From: Bradyrhizobium daqingense
Lineage (GTDB): Bacteria; Pseudomonadota; Alphaproteobacteria; Rhizobiales; Xanthobacteraceae
Assembly: GCF_021044685.1 (NCBI RefSeq)
Contig: NZ_CP088014.1
Span: forward strand, 620,001 to 684,000
DNA: 64,000 bases
Direction of reading: 5' to 3'
Shown here: positions 8,470 to 18,409 of the stretch, in pieces
Position numbering within the stretch: the first letter of the stretch is position 1
Layout of the letters: each line of letters starts with the position of its first letter
Notes under the pieces: generated by a model
The model's input: the letters and a program-made list of their open reading frames with translations, nothing else
Databases searched by the model: none
Told to the model about the DNA's origin: nothing
Made by a program: the position numbers and the translations under genes

Positions 8470-9625
8470 TCAGGTTCTCAAGTTCCAGCCCGAGCAGAAG
8501 ACCGAGAGCGGCAAGCCGACGAAGAAAGCCGGCACGGATCCGCGCCGCCGCCTGGTGGCGGGCCTGCGGCGCTATCGCCGCTTCCTGCTTCTCGTCGTCC
8601 TGCCTGTTGTCGTCGTGATCGGCGGCCTCGCTTTGTATCTGCATGGCGGCCGCTATGTCGGCACCGACAATGCCTATGTCGGCGCACAGAAGGTACTGGT
8701 GACGCCCGACATCTCCGGCAAAATCCAGAAGGTGATCGTGAAAGAAGGCCAGACGGTCAAGCGGGGCGACGAGCTGTTCGAAATCGACCCCGTTCCGTTC
8801 CGTCATGCCTTCGAAGAAGCCAAGGCGCAACTCGCGCAGGCCCGGACGACCTACGACAATCTCGTTTCCAACATCAAGATCTACGGCGATATGCTCAATC
8901 TCGCCCAGCAGGGCATCGATTTGAAGCAGCGCGATGTCGAGCGCAAGCAGGCCCTGGTGAAGAACAATTACGGCTCCCAGCTCGATCTCGACAACGCGTC
9001 GAATGCACTGGTCACCGCCGGCGCGCAGGCGCAATACATCAAGCAGCAGCTCTCCAACGCCAAGACGCAGTTGCTCGGCAACCCCGACCTGCCGCTCGAG
9101 CAATTCCCGCCCTATGCGCAGGCGAAAGCCAAGCTGGACGACGCCCAGCGCAATCTCGAACACACTGTATTGCGCGCGCCGATGGATGGCGTGGCGACGC
9201 AGGTCGAGCAGATCCAGCTCGGCCGCTATGTCGTCGCAGGTACGCCAGTGTTCTCCATCATCGACATCGCCCATCCCTGGGTCGACGCCAACCCGAAAGA
9301 GAGCGACCTCACCTACGTGACCGAAGGACAGCCGGTGACGCTTGAGGTCGATGCGTTCCCGAACCACGTCTTCAAAGGCAAGATCGGCTCGCTCTCGCCT
9401 GGTACCGGAGCCCAGTTCGCCATCCTGCCGCCGCAGAACGCCATGGGCAATTTCGTGAAAGTGGTGCAGCGCGTGCCTGTCCGCATCTATTTCGACGAGA
9501 CCGACGAATATGTGCGGAAGCTGAAAGCCGGCATGAGCGTCTATGCTACCATCGACACCGGCCACCAGCGCTCGCTCGCCGGTCTCTTCGGCCTGTCGGC
9601 GGCAGCGAACCAGGACAAGGACTGA
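8462..9625 (+). CDS. emrA: EmrA-type periplasmic adaptor of an efflux pump (HlyD family)
   Basis: Membrane fusion protein, 387 aa, linking the inner-membrane pump to an outer-membrane channel. A cytoplasmic basic N-terminus (DPRRRLVAGLRRYRR) precedes one membrane anchor (about residues 40-60). The first lipoyl half follows (YVGTDNAYVGAQKVLVTPDI), then a long alpha-helical hairpin (about 110-230), the second lipoyl half (LRAPMDGVATQVEQIQLGRY) and a beta-barrel domain. The start ATG 8462 overlaps the marR stop. Directly downstream lies the EmrB permease. No outer-membrane TolC-type gene is present here, so a channel encoded elsewhere must be shared. Confidence 0.93.
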   Translation: MADQVLKFQPEQKTESGKPTKKAGTDPRRRLVAGLRRYRRFLLLVVLPVVVVIGGLALYLHGGRYVGTDNAYVGAQKVLVTPDISGKIQKVIVKEGQTVKRGDELFEIDPVPFRHAFEEAKAQLAQARTTYDNLVSNIKIYGDMLNLAQQGIDLKQRDVERKQALVKNNYGSQLDLDNASNALVTAGAQAQYIKQQLSNAKTQLLGNPDLPLEQFPPYAQAKAKLDDAQRNLEHTVLRAPMDGVATQVEQIQLGRYVVAGTPVFSIIDIAHPWVDANPKESDLTYVTEGQPVTLEVDAFPNHVFKGKIGSLSPGTGAQFAILPPQNAMGNFVKVVQRVPVRIYFDETDEYVRKLKAGMSVYATIDTGHQRSLAGLFGLSAAANQDKD

Positions 9626-9629
9626 TCCG

Positions 9630-11186
9630 GTGTCCGGCCCCGATGCCAGCCTGATGGTCCCCGGCCTGCGCCGGAACATGGTGACGATCTGCGCCATGAC
9701 CGCGACCATCATGCAGGCGCTGGACACCACCATCGCCAATGTTGCCCTGCCCTACATGCAGGGCACGCTGTCGGCCTCGCAGGACCAGATCAACTGGGTG
9801 CTGACCTCCTACATCGTCGCCGCCGCGATCATGACCGCGCCGGTGGGCTGGATCGCCAACCGCTTCGGACGCAAGCGCATCTTCATCATCTGCTCGGCCG
9901 GGTTCACCTTCGCCTCCGTGCTGTGCGGGCTCGCGCAGGACATCAACCAGATGGTGCTGTTCCGCCTGCTCCAGGGCGTGTTCGGCGCGGCCCTGGTGCC
10001 GCTGTCGCAGTCGGTCATGCTCGACTATTACTCCCTCCAGGAGCGCGCCAAGGCGATGTCGATCTGGGGCATGGGCGTGATGATGGGCCCGATCATGGGG
10101 CCCTCGCTTGGCGCCTGGCTGACCGAGACCTATTCCTGGCACTGGGTGTTCTTCGTCAACCTGCCGTTCGGCGCGATCACCGTGCTCGGACTGATCGTCT
10201 TCATGGACGAGACGAAGAAGGATATGAGCCTCAGATTCGACTGGTTCGGCTTCGCAGCACTGGCGGTCGCGATCGGCGCGCTGCAGCTCGCGCTCGACCG
10301 CGGCGAGCAATTGGGCTGGCTCGAATCGAACGAGATCATTGCGGAATTCATCGTCTCTGCTGCGGCCTTTTACTTCTTTCTCGCGCACTCCTTCACGACC
10401 TCGACGCCGTTCATCCGCTTCGGCCTGTTTCGGGACCGCAACTTCGTCACCGGCTGCCTGTTCATGGTCGTGATGGGGCTTGTGCTGTTCTCGACCATGG
10501 CGCTGGCCTCACCCTACATGCAGAACGTGATCGGCTATCCCATCATCACCGCCGGCCTTTTGCTGGCGACCCGCGGCATCGGCACTTTCTTCGCCATGAT
10601 GCTGGTCGGCCGCATGATGCGCTATTTCGAGGCGCGCACGCTGATCGTCGCCGGCCTGACATTGACCGCGGGATCGCTGTTCCAGATGACCGGCTGGACC
10701 GACCTGACGCAGGTGCCGGAGATCGTCACCGTCAGCGTGATCCAGGGCTTCGGCTTCGGCCTCGTCTTCGTCCCGCTCTCGACCGTGGCGTTCCTGACGT
10801 TGTCGAACGAGCTGCGCACCGACGGCACCGCGATGCTGACCTTGATGCGCAACGTCGCAAGCTCGGTCGGCATTTCCGTCGTCATCGCCGAGCTGACGCA
10901 GGGAACGCGCCGGTCCTATGCGATCCTCTCCGAGCACATCAATCCCTTCAACCACGCGCTGCAGATGCCCGGCGTCAGCGGCATGATCAATCTGTCCACT
11001 GAAACCGGGCGAGCCATGGCCGACAGGATGGTCAGCGTGCAGGCGCAGATCATCGCCTTCGCGCATGACTATCAGCTGGTGATGGTCTTCATCCTCTGCA
11101 CCATCCCGCTCGCCTTGCTGATCGGCTCCACCAAGGCCACGCTGCGCAAGCAGGCGGCCGGGCCGGAGCACGCGGTGATGGAGTAG
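9630..11186 (+). CDS. emrB: EmrB-type MFS multidrug efflux permease (DHA2 family)
   Basis: Proton-driven 14-segment drug exporter, 518 aa. The DHA2 signature TTIANVALPYMQG follows the first membrane segment, and motif A appears as GWIANRFGRKRIFI. I start it at GTG 9630, with AAGGA eight bases upstream and only 4 bp after the emrA stop; ATG 9654 is a shorter alternative. With EmrA it forms a tripartite pump for hydrophobic toxic compounds. Its 3' end is followed by an R7 repeat and then by a convergent gene. The substrate is unknown; plant phenolics are a reasonable guess for a soil or rhizosphere bacterium but are not shown by the sequence. Confidence 0.93.
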   Translation: MSGPDASLMVPGLRRNMVTICAMTATIMQALDTTIANVALPYMQGTLSASQDQINWVLTSYIVAAAIMTAPVGWIANRFGRKRIFIICSAGFTFASVLCGLAQDINQMVLFRLLQGVFGAALVPLSQSVMLDYYSLQERAKAMSIWGMGVMMGPIMGPSLGAWLTETYSWHWVFFVNLPFGAITVLGLIVFMDETKKDMSLRFDWFGFAALAVAIGALQLALDRGEQLGWLESNEIIAEFIVSAAAFYFFLAHSFTTSTPFIRFGLFRDRNFVTGCLFMVVMGLVLFSTMALASPYMQNVIGYPIITAGLLLATRGIGTFFAMMLVGRMMRYFEARTLIVAGLTLTAGSLFQMTGWTDLTQVPEIVTVSVIQGFGFGLVFVPLSTVAFLTLSNELRTDGTAMLTLMRNVASSVGISVVIAELTQGTRRSYAILSEHINPFNHALQMPGVSGMINLSTETGRAMADRMVSVQAQIIAFAHDYQLVMVFILCTIPLALLIGSTKATLRKQAAGPEHAVME

Positions 11187-11195
11187 GCAGACACC

Positions 11196-11317
11196 TCGCG
11201 CCCCGGACGCAGCGCAGCACGCAAGTGATGCGCTGCTGACCCGGGGCCCATACTTGCGGCACGCTGGGTCCCCGGTTCTGCGGCGCAGCGTTACCTGCTG
11301 CAGCGCGCCTGGGACAC
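11196..11317. repeat. Palindromic intergenic repeat, family R7
   Basis: Starts GCGCCCCGGACGCAGCGCAG and closes GCAGCGCGCCTGGGACAC, with an inner CCCGGGGCCCAT/TGGGTCCCCGG pairing. It lies between two convergent genes and may act as a bidirectional transcription stop. Other copies are at 41959 and 51946. Confidence 0.8.
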
Positions 11318-11324
11318 AACAGCG

Positions 11325-12386
11325 TTACAACAGCTCCTCGCAGCCGAGATCATCCACCGCCGCAAACACCCGCTCCAGATTATTCCACCAGATCAGCGGC
11401 GGGATGTTGATGCTCCACTGCCAGACCGGTTTGGTGATGTGCCAGAGCACCGATCGGCGATAGTCCTGGTCGAGTGTGCCTCGGGTGTAGCCGGCAACAC
11501 CGTGCTGCATCAGCGTCTGGTGATAATGGTTGAGCAAAGGCCGCTCGAGCGCCTGCCTGCGCTCCGGATACCACTGTGTGGCCATCATGTAGGCGAGGTC
11601 ATTCGTCGGCACGTTGATGCGCCATTGGTCGAAGTCGAAGATGCGAACGGTATCCGTGACGCCCGAGCGCGGCAGCAGGAAATTCCAAATATGGGCATCG
11701 CCGTGCGCGATGGTCACGTGGCGATGCGAATGGTAGCGTTGCAGCAGCAGCTCCGCCTTCTCGATAAAGCGCCGGTATAGGATACGCCGCTCCTCGCTGA
11801 GGCGGTCACCGAGCAGATCGGCGAAGCGATCATAATGACTCGCGAAAGTATCCATGAGCTTCGCGCTATCGTCGGGACTCGCCCAGGTACCGACGGTTTC
11901 GCCGAGACCGGAGTGGTCCCACCAGGATGCATGCCACCGGGCGAGCGCCGAGACGATCGCCATCGCCTGATCGCGCGAGGGCGGTAATGGCCAGTCGGCT
12001 GCGATCTCATGGCTGTCGGTGAGATCCTCGAGCAGGAGATGCCAGGCCTGGTTCTCCTCGTCAAAATGGCCATCGTAGCAGCGCGGCACGATCTGCGGCG
12101 GCATGTTCGGCGCAAGGTGAGTATAGAAGGCCACTTCCTGCCGACCGGAATTGGCCAGCGTCTTGGCATAGACTGAATGCGGCATCTTGAGGATGACGGA
12201 GTGCGGGGCCCCGGCGGATTCCCCGACATAACGCAGCCCAAGTCGGATGACGTGCGACACCATGGCCGGGTGCTGATGCAGCACCTTCACCTCGCGCACC
12301 GCGCCAGCGTCCAGCACGCCGCCTTTGCGCAACGCAGCTGTCAGTCGGGCGGGCTCAACGACCGCCGGCAATTGTGGAGATGCCAT
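11325..12386 (-). CDS. Aminoglycoside/choline-kinase-like phosphotransferase
   Basis: Small-molecule kinase fold, 353 aa. The ATP-site lysine is in SVILKMPHS, the catalytic loop is HGDAHIWN (about residues 228-235) and the metal-binding segment is IFDFDQWRIN (about 250-258). The pattern of HGD loop plus DFDQW is typical of the uncharacterised CHK/EcKL-like bacterial phosphotransferases rather than of true aminoglycoside resistance enzymes. I start it at ATG 12386, which has GGGGGC nine bases upstream; ATG 12413 is a longer option without a visible ribosome site. The substrate is unknown. It is read in the same direction as the downstream-facing chemoreceptor gene but separated from it by about 70 bp. 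Confidence 0.78.
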   Translation of the reverse strand: MASPQLPAVVEPARLTAALRKGGVLDAGAVREVKVLHQHPAMVSHVIRLGLRYVGESAGAPHSVILKMPHSVYAKTLANSGRQEVAFYTHLAPNMPPQIVPRCYDGHFDEENQAWHLLLEDLTDSHEIAADWPLPPSRDQAMAIVSALARWHASWWDHSGLGETVGTWASPDDSAKLMDTFASHYDRFADLLGDRLSEERRILYRRFIEKAELLLQRYHSHRHVTIAHGDAHIWNFLLPRSGVTDTVRIFDFDQWRINVPTNDLAYMMATQWYPERRQALERPLLNHYHQTLMQHGVAGYTRGTLDQDYRRSVLWHITKPVWQWSINIPPLIWWNNLERVFAAVDDLGCEELL

Positions 12387-12459
12387 AACCACGATGCCCC
12401 CGTGCCGCGCCATACTGCACGATCACAACCGCCGGCACCAGCGGCAGGCATCGCCCCGC

Positions 12460-14147
12460 TCAAGCCGCCGCGGTCGAGTCCCGCACCGTCCTCACCACGA
12501 CCGACCGCAGCTGTTCGAGATTGGCCGACATGCCGGCGATCGCCTGCCTGACCTCCGCCGCGCGCTCGTTCACGGAGGCGGCGTCGCGGCTGACATTGCC
12601 GATCTTGACCGAAACCTCCTGCGCCGCGGAAGCCGATTCGGAGATCGACCGCGTGATCTCCCTTGTCGCGGCATCCTGTTGCTCCATCGCAGTAGCGACC
12701 GAGGTCGCGACGCCGTCGATCTCGACGATGTGTCCGCCCATGGTCTCGACGGCATCGACCGCGGCCTGCGTCGAGGTCTGGATCTCGGCGATCAGCCGCG
12801 TGATCTCCTCGGTGGACTTTGCGGTCTGGTCGGACAGGGATTTCACCTCGGCGGCGACCACGGCGAAGCCGCGGCCGGCCTCGCCGGCGCGCGCCGCTTC
12901 GATCGTGGCGTTGAGCGCCAGGAGGTTGGTCTGGCCGGCGATGCCGCCGATGAGGTCGGAGACCTCGGCGATCTTCCTGACCGAACCGGCCAATGCCTGG
13001 ATGGTCGACCGCGCCTGCTCGCGGCCGGCAACCGCAGATTTGGTGACCATGCTGGTCCGCGCGACCTGGCTCGCGATCTCGCGGATCGAGGCGCTCAGCT
13101 CTTCCGCCGCAGCCGAGACGGTCTGCGAGCTGCCGAGGGCCTGGGTGGAGGCTGCAGCAACCGCCTGCGACTGTGCCGAGAGCGAGCTTGCGATCTCGGA
13201 CAGGCTGGTGGCGGCCCGCTCGACGCCGTGGCTCGCTGCGCTCGCGGTATCGACCGAGCGGCCGGTCTCGCGTTCAACGGTCTCGGCCATCTGATGCAGG
13301 GCGCCGCGCTTGGCCAGCGCAGCCTCCTGCTCCTGCCGCAACTGCTCCTCGCGCAGGCGGGAATTCTCGACCGCCGCCTGCTTGAACACCACGAGCGCAC
13401 CCGCCATCGAACCGACCTCGTCCCGGCGGTGCGCGAAAGGAATCTCGGCGGCGAGGTCGCCGGTCGCGAGCTTCTGCATCGTGTCCGTCATGCGCACGAT
13501 CGGACGCACCACGCCGAGCGCGACGCCGAGCAGCCCCGCGGCTATGAAGGCGAGGACGGCGGCGGCGACGCCAAGGAGGATGTAGAGCATCGAGCTGTCG
13601 CGGTCCGCGGCCAGCTTCTCCATCGCGGCATTCTGCTTGTTGGCGTTCTCGACAATGCTGTCGATGACGGCGCGATGCGCGGTATAGGCCTCCTTGAGCT
13701 GCGCATAGGCGCGCTCGGCAGCGGCCGCATCCTTGGCCTTGAGGCCGGAAGGAGCTGGTCGGACGCCTTCCAGAATTTCTGTACCTCGGCATCGGATTTG
13801 GACACCAGCGCGGTCTTCAGATCGGCCGCGAGGCTGGAGGAGACCCAGAATGCCTTGCGCTCGTCGTAATCCTTGCGGAGTTGGACCAGGCGCTCGCCAT
13901 GGGCGGCAAGCTGGTCCGGCTCGCGCATGGCGAGGGTGGCCTCGAGATAGGCCTCGATGATGTATTCCGGCGGCGGCAGGATATCGGCGATCAAGTCGTT
14001 GCCGAGCTTGATGTCCGAATAGAGCGGGCCTCCGACCTTGAGCTCGCGCAGGGTGTAGAGGCTGGTGGAGACGACGGCCGTGAAGCCGATGGCGAGAACG
14101 ATCCCGAACGCAATGATCGCTGAAGACAACGACAGACGAAATTTCAT
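12460..14147 (-). pseudogene. Methyl-accepting chemotaxis protein, broken by one missing base
   Basis: Chemoreceptor that would be about 562 aa. The N-terminal part begins at ATG 14147 ([20 protein letters not shown]), followed by a periplasmic helical sensor. The reading frame then shifts at about 13743, where the reverse strand reads CTTCCGGCCTCAAG in place of a sequence giving LPALKAKD. After the shift the second membrane segment, a HAMP domain ([17 protein letters not shown]) and the full signalling tip ([19 protein letters not shown]) continue intact to 12460. The span of 1688 bp is exactly one base short of a whole number of codons, so one deletion explains everything. Either a recent inactivation or a sequencing error in a G/C run. 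Confidence 0.88.
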
Positions 14148-14401
14148 GAAAATAATCCGGTGTGCGTGTCGAAACCGGAGTGACCCTAAACGAATACGGT
14201 AAATACGGAATTGCTTCGCGCCGGAATTGTATCGCGCGAACTCCGCACAACTACGGGAATTGAGCGTCAAGCCATCGATTTTGAGTCAGCCAGGCTGACG
14301 CACAAACGTGGCGAGAATGCCTGACGCAACGCAGCGCCGGCCGTCAATGCACGAAATGAGAAACGCGCGACCGGTGACCAGGCCGCCGGGCGCGCATTGC
14401 C

Positions 14402-15016
14402 TCACACGTCGAAGAACACCGTTTCGTTGTCGCCCTGGAGCCGCAGATCGAGTCGATAAACCGGCTTGCCGGCCTCGCACACCGCGGTCAGCGTGGCGCG
14501 GCGGTCGGCCGGCACCAGCGCCAGCACGGGATCGGCCGCGTTCCCGGCCTCGTCGCTGAAATAGATGCGGGTGTAGAGGTGCCGCAGCATGCCGCGGGCA
14601 AACACCGCGACCAGGATGTGCGGCGCTTGCGGCTTGCCGTCGGGATCGGGAACGGCCCCGGGCTTGATGGTCTCGAACGCGTAATTGCCGTCCTTGTCGG
14701 TGCCGCAGCGGGCGAAGCCGCGGAAGCTCGCATTCGGCAGCGCACGCTTGTCCTGGGGGTCAGCGAAACGTCCCTGCGCATCCGCCTGCCAAATCTCCAG
14801 CATGCAATCGGGCACGGCGACACCGTCGCCGTCGAACACGCGGCCCTCGATGCGGATACGGCTGCCGGAGACGTCGGGCGTCAAGGTCGAGTTGGTGAAC
14901 GCATCGTTCCAGGCATATTCGCCGTTCGGCGTCAGGCCGTATTTGAAGAACGGACCGACCGTCTGCGATGGGGTGATGCCGTTGTCCTTTGCGATTTCCT
15001 GCACGTTGTCCTGCAC
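14402..15016 (-). CDS. pcaG: Protocatechuate 3,4-dioxygenase alpha subunit
   Basis: Structural subunit of the non-haem Fe(III) enzyme that opens protocatechuate to 3-carboxy-cis,cis-muconate, the first step of the protocatechuate branch of the beta-ketoadipate pathway. 204 aa, normal length. It opens with TPSQTVGPFFKYGL, the conserved N-terminal motif of alpha subunits, and has the intradiol fold (CMLEIWQADAQGRF, later APHILVAVFARGML), but lacks the Tyr/Tyr/His/His iron set found in the beta subunit, as expected. It follows pcaH by 1 bp, so the two subunits are translationally coupled and made in equal amounts. Confidence 0.96.
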   Translation of the reverse strand: MQDNVQEIAKDNGITPSQTVGPFFKYGLTPNGEYAWNDAFTNSTLTPDVSGSRIRIEGRVFDGDGVAVPDCMLEIWQADAQGRFADPQDKRALPNASFRGFARCGTDKDGNYAFETIKPGAVPDPDGKPQAPHILVAVFARGMLRHLYTRIYFSDEAGNAADPVLALVPADRRATLTAVCEAGKPVYRLDLRLQGDNETVFFDV

Positions 15017-15017
15017 G

Positions 15018-15719
15018 TTACTTGGTCTCCATGGGGGTGGCGTTCTTGCCGCGCAGCACGATGTCGAAGCGGTAGCACAGCGCCCATTCGGGCTGGGTGT
15101 TCTCGAGATCGAACGAGGAGACCATCCGCGCCCGCGCCTTCTCGTCCGGCACCGAGTTGAAGATCGGATCGAACGGGAACAGCGGGTCGTTCGGAAAATA
15201 CATCTGCGTCACGAGCCGCGTGACGAAGGAATGGCCGAACACCGACAGATGGATATGCGCCGGACGCCAGGCATTGTGGTGATTGCCCCAGGGATAGGCG
15301 CCGGGCTTGATGCTGACGAAACGGTAGTAGCCGGCGGCATCGCTGACGGTGCGGCCTGCACCGGTAAAGTTCGGATCGAGCGGTGCGGGATGCTGGTCGC
15401 GAACGTGCACGTAGCGCCCGCAGGCATTGGCCTGCCAGATCTCGACCAGCGTATTGGCGACGCCCCGGCCGTCCTCGTCGCGTACATGGCCGTGCACGAT
15501 GATGCGCTCGCCGATCGGCTCGCCTGCATGTTGGGTGGTGAGGTCGCTGTCGCCCTCGCGCACGGTCTCGTGGCCGTAGACCGGGCCGGTCAGCTCCGAC
15601 AGCGTGTGGCGCATCGGGATCAAGGGCTTGTTCGGCGCACGCTTGATCGAGCTCTTGTACTCGGGCGACAGCGGCAGCGGATGCGCCTTGTTGCTGTCGA
15701 CGGGATAGATGAATGTCAT
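15018..15719 (-). CDS. pcaH: Protocatechuate 3,4-dioxygenase beta subunit
   Basis: Catalytic, iron-binding subunit of protocatechuate 3,4-dioxygenase, 233 aa. All four Fe(III) ligands are visible: Tyr103 (ACGRYVHVRD), Tyr142 (PGAYPWGN), His155 and His157 (WRPAHIHLSV). The N-terminal YPVDSNKAHPLPLSPEYKSS is typical of beta subunits. A strong ribosome site GGAGGAG precedes ATG 15719. Upstream lies a consensus -10 box with a poor -35 (see 15774), which fits an activator-dependent promoter; PcaQ or another LysR protein would be the usual activator, but no such gene is in this window. Confidence 0.97.
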   Translation of the reverse strand: MTFIYPVDSNKAHPLPLSPEYKSSIKRAPNKPLIPMRHTLSELTGPVYGHETVREGDSDLTTQHAGEPIGERIIVHGHVRDEDGRGVANTLVEIWQANACGRYVHVRDQHPAPLDPNFTGAGRTVSDAAGYYRFVSIKPGAYPWGNHHNAWRPAHIHLSVFGHSFVTRLVTQMYFPNDPLFPFDPIFNSVPDEKARARMVSSFDLENTQPEWALCYRFDIVLRGKNATPMETK

Positions 15720-15773
15720 GGCGAACTCCTCCCCGGCCTTGTTCGATCCGGCCGGTCAACGCTTCCACCAATC

Positions 15774-15792
15774 ATTATAGGATATAACTAAT
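15774..15792 (-). promoter_or_regulatory. Candidate pcaHG promoter: consensus -10 and LysR-like T-N11-A box
   Basis: Read on the reverse strand, 15779-15774 is a perfect TATAAT, about 55 bp before the pcaH start; the -35 position has no good match. The same AT-rich patch forms ATTA-N11-TAAT (15774-15792), the generic LysR-type box. The overlap of box and -10 is unusual for an activator, so the box itself is uncertain. Confidence 0.45.
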
Positions 15793-15846
15793 TTGGGGAA
15801 GCGGGTTTGGCACCCCTTTCAGGGTCCGCATCCGACACGGGACGCG

Positions 15847-16740
15847 TTATTTGATCGGCGGACGCGGCAACACCGCTTCGCCGGCTTCGAGCCGGTAGGT
15901 GTGATCGATCGAATACCAGGGCCCGGTGACCTCGGTCACGCTCGGATGCGGCGTCTCATGGCGCACGAAATTGCCGATCAGCGCCTGCGTCACCCCGAAC
16001 TGCACGTCGCTGTCGATGTGGGGATCGTTGGGATCATAGACCTGCGAGATCAGCACCTTGAATCCTGGCTTGAAGACCAGGGCATGCAGATGCGCAGGCC
16101 GATACGGGTGCCGGCCTTGCGCCTTCAACAGGCGGCCAACCACGCCGTCGATCGGAATGGGATAGCCGACCATCATCACCGAGCGGAACGCGAAGCGCCC
16201 GTCGGCGTCGGTCGTTAGCTTGCCGCGCAGGTTCATGTCGGCCTGATCGGGGTCCTGGTTTTCATAGAGTCCGACGGGCGAAGCATGCCAGACGTCGACC
16301 TCTGCGGCGGCGACAGGATTGCCTTCACTGTCGACGACACGGCCGTTGACGAACAGCGGCGCACCCGGGGTCTCGGACCGCACGATCGATCCGCCGTTCT
16401 CCACACGCGGCGAGTTCAAGCGCCAGAACGGTCCGAGCAGCGATTGGTCGGTTTCGGTATTACCGTTGTCGCCATTGTTCAGCAGGCAGACCAGCGGCGA
16501 GACGCCGAGCGAACCCGCCATCAGCACGACTTCGTTATGCGTGTCGGTCGTCAGCTTGCCGAGCTCGGCGATCACGGCCGTGGCGTCGCGGAATTCCTTC
16601 TCGGTCAGGCGGACGTCGCGAACGAAGCCGTGCAGATGCTTGACCAGCGAGATCATGATCTGGCGCATTCGCGGATCGGAGGTTCGCTCCATCACGGCCA
16701 AGACCGCGGCCGTGACGTCCTGCTCGCGCGCGATGATCAT
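15847..16740 (-). CDS. Intradiol ring-cleavage dioxygenase of the hydroxyquinol/catechol 1,2-dioxygenase type
   Basis: Fe(III) intradiol dioxygenase, 297 aa, single-subunit class, distinct from PcaHG. It has the helical Dioxygenase_N linker domain (about residues 1-110) and the catalytic domain with iron ligands Tyr159 (SPVGLYENQ), Tyr193 (VGYPIPIDG), His217 and His219 (YRPAHLHALV). The extended N-terminus, GPFWRLNSPR and GYPIPIDG segments look more like hydroxyquinol 1,2-dioxygenases than CatA, but the substrate is inferred. I chose ATG 16740 because GGGAGG sits seven bases upstream. No maleylacetate reductase is adjacent, which a hydroxyquinol pathway would require elsewhere. Confidence 0.88.
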   Translation of the reverse strand: MIIAREQDVTAAVLAVMERTSDPRMRQIMISLVKHLHGFVRDVRLTEKEFRDATAVIAELGKLTTDTHNEVVLMAGSLGVSPLVCLLNNGDNGNTETDQSLLGPFWRLNSPRVENGGSIVRSETPGAPLFVNGRVVDSEGNPVAAAEVDVWHASPVGLYENQDPDQADMNLRGKLTTDADGRFAFRSVMMVGYPIPIDGVVGRLLKAQGRHPYRPAHLHALVFKPGFKVLISQVYDPNDPHIDSDVQFGVTQALIGNFVRHETPHPSVTEVTGPWYSIDHTYRLEAGEAVLPRPPIK

Positions 16741-16758
16741 GGTCGCCTCCCGATCGCT

Positions 16759-16842
16759 CGTCATTCCGGGGCAGCCCGACAGGGCTGAACCCGGAATCTC
16801 GAGATCCCGGATTCCGCTCTAACGAGCGGCTCCGGGATGACG
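16759..16842. repeat. Palindromic intergenic repeat, family R2
   Basis: Starts CGTCATTCCGGGGCAGCC and ends GCTCCGGGATGACG, with an inner GGAATCTCGAGATCC pairing. It lies between the dioxygenase gene and pcaF, i.e. probably within a transcription unit. Other copies are at 18201 and 28654, with a related hybrid at 42593. Confidence 0.85.
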
Positions 16843-16859
16843 GTCCACTTCGTGGACCG

Positions 16860-18068
<1,209 letters not shown>

Positions 18069-18409
18069 CGTTGTTCTCCCTGAATGCCGCGATCCGGCCC
18101 AATTTCTTTCAATGTCGGCGGAGTTTTAGGAGGGCGCCCGCGGCAGGTCAATTGACGGTTTCGCGGGTGGCGTATTCGACTGACCGTCAGGAAACTCAGC
18201 CGTCATTCCGGGGCGCGACGACGTCGCGAGCCCGGAATCCATAACCACGAGCCGGAGGGTATGGATTCCGGGCCTGCGCCTGGCGGCGCATCCCGGAATG
18301 ACGCGGAAAATGTGGCAGCCGCTTCCGCCACGCGGACAGCGTGGAAAACCCGCTCATGCCGGCCAAACCAATAGGAGCAGGTGCCGAAATTTTGTAGGTT
18401 GCGCCGCCC
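18069..18409. other. Intergenic region between pcaF and mutS
   Basis: 341 bp between divergent genes. It holds one R2 repeat (18201-18303). Both promoters must lie here, pcaF in the left third and mutS after the repeat, but I see no convincing consensus boxes. Confidence 0.6.
18201..18303. repeat. Palindromic intergenic repeat, family R2
   Basis: Starts CGTCATTCCGGGGCGCGACG and ends GCATCCCGGAATGACG, with inner CCGGAATCCATAACC and GGGTATGGATTCCGG arms. It lies between the divergent pcaF and mutS genes. Confidence 0.9.
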
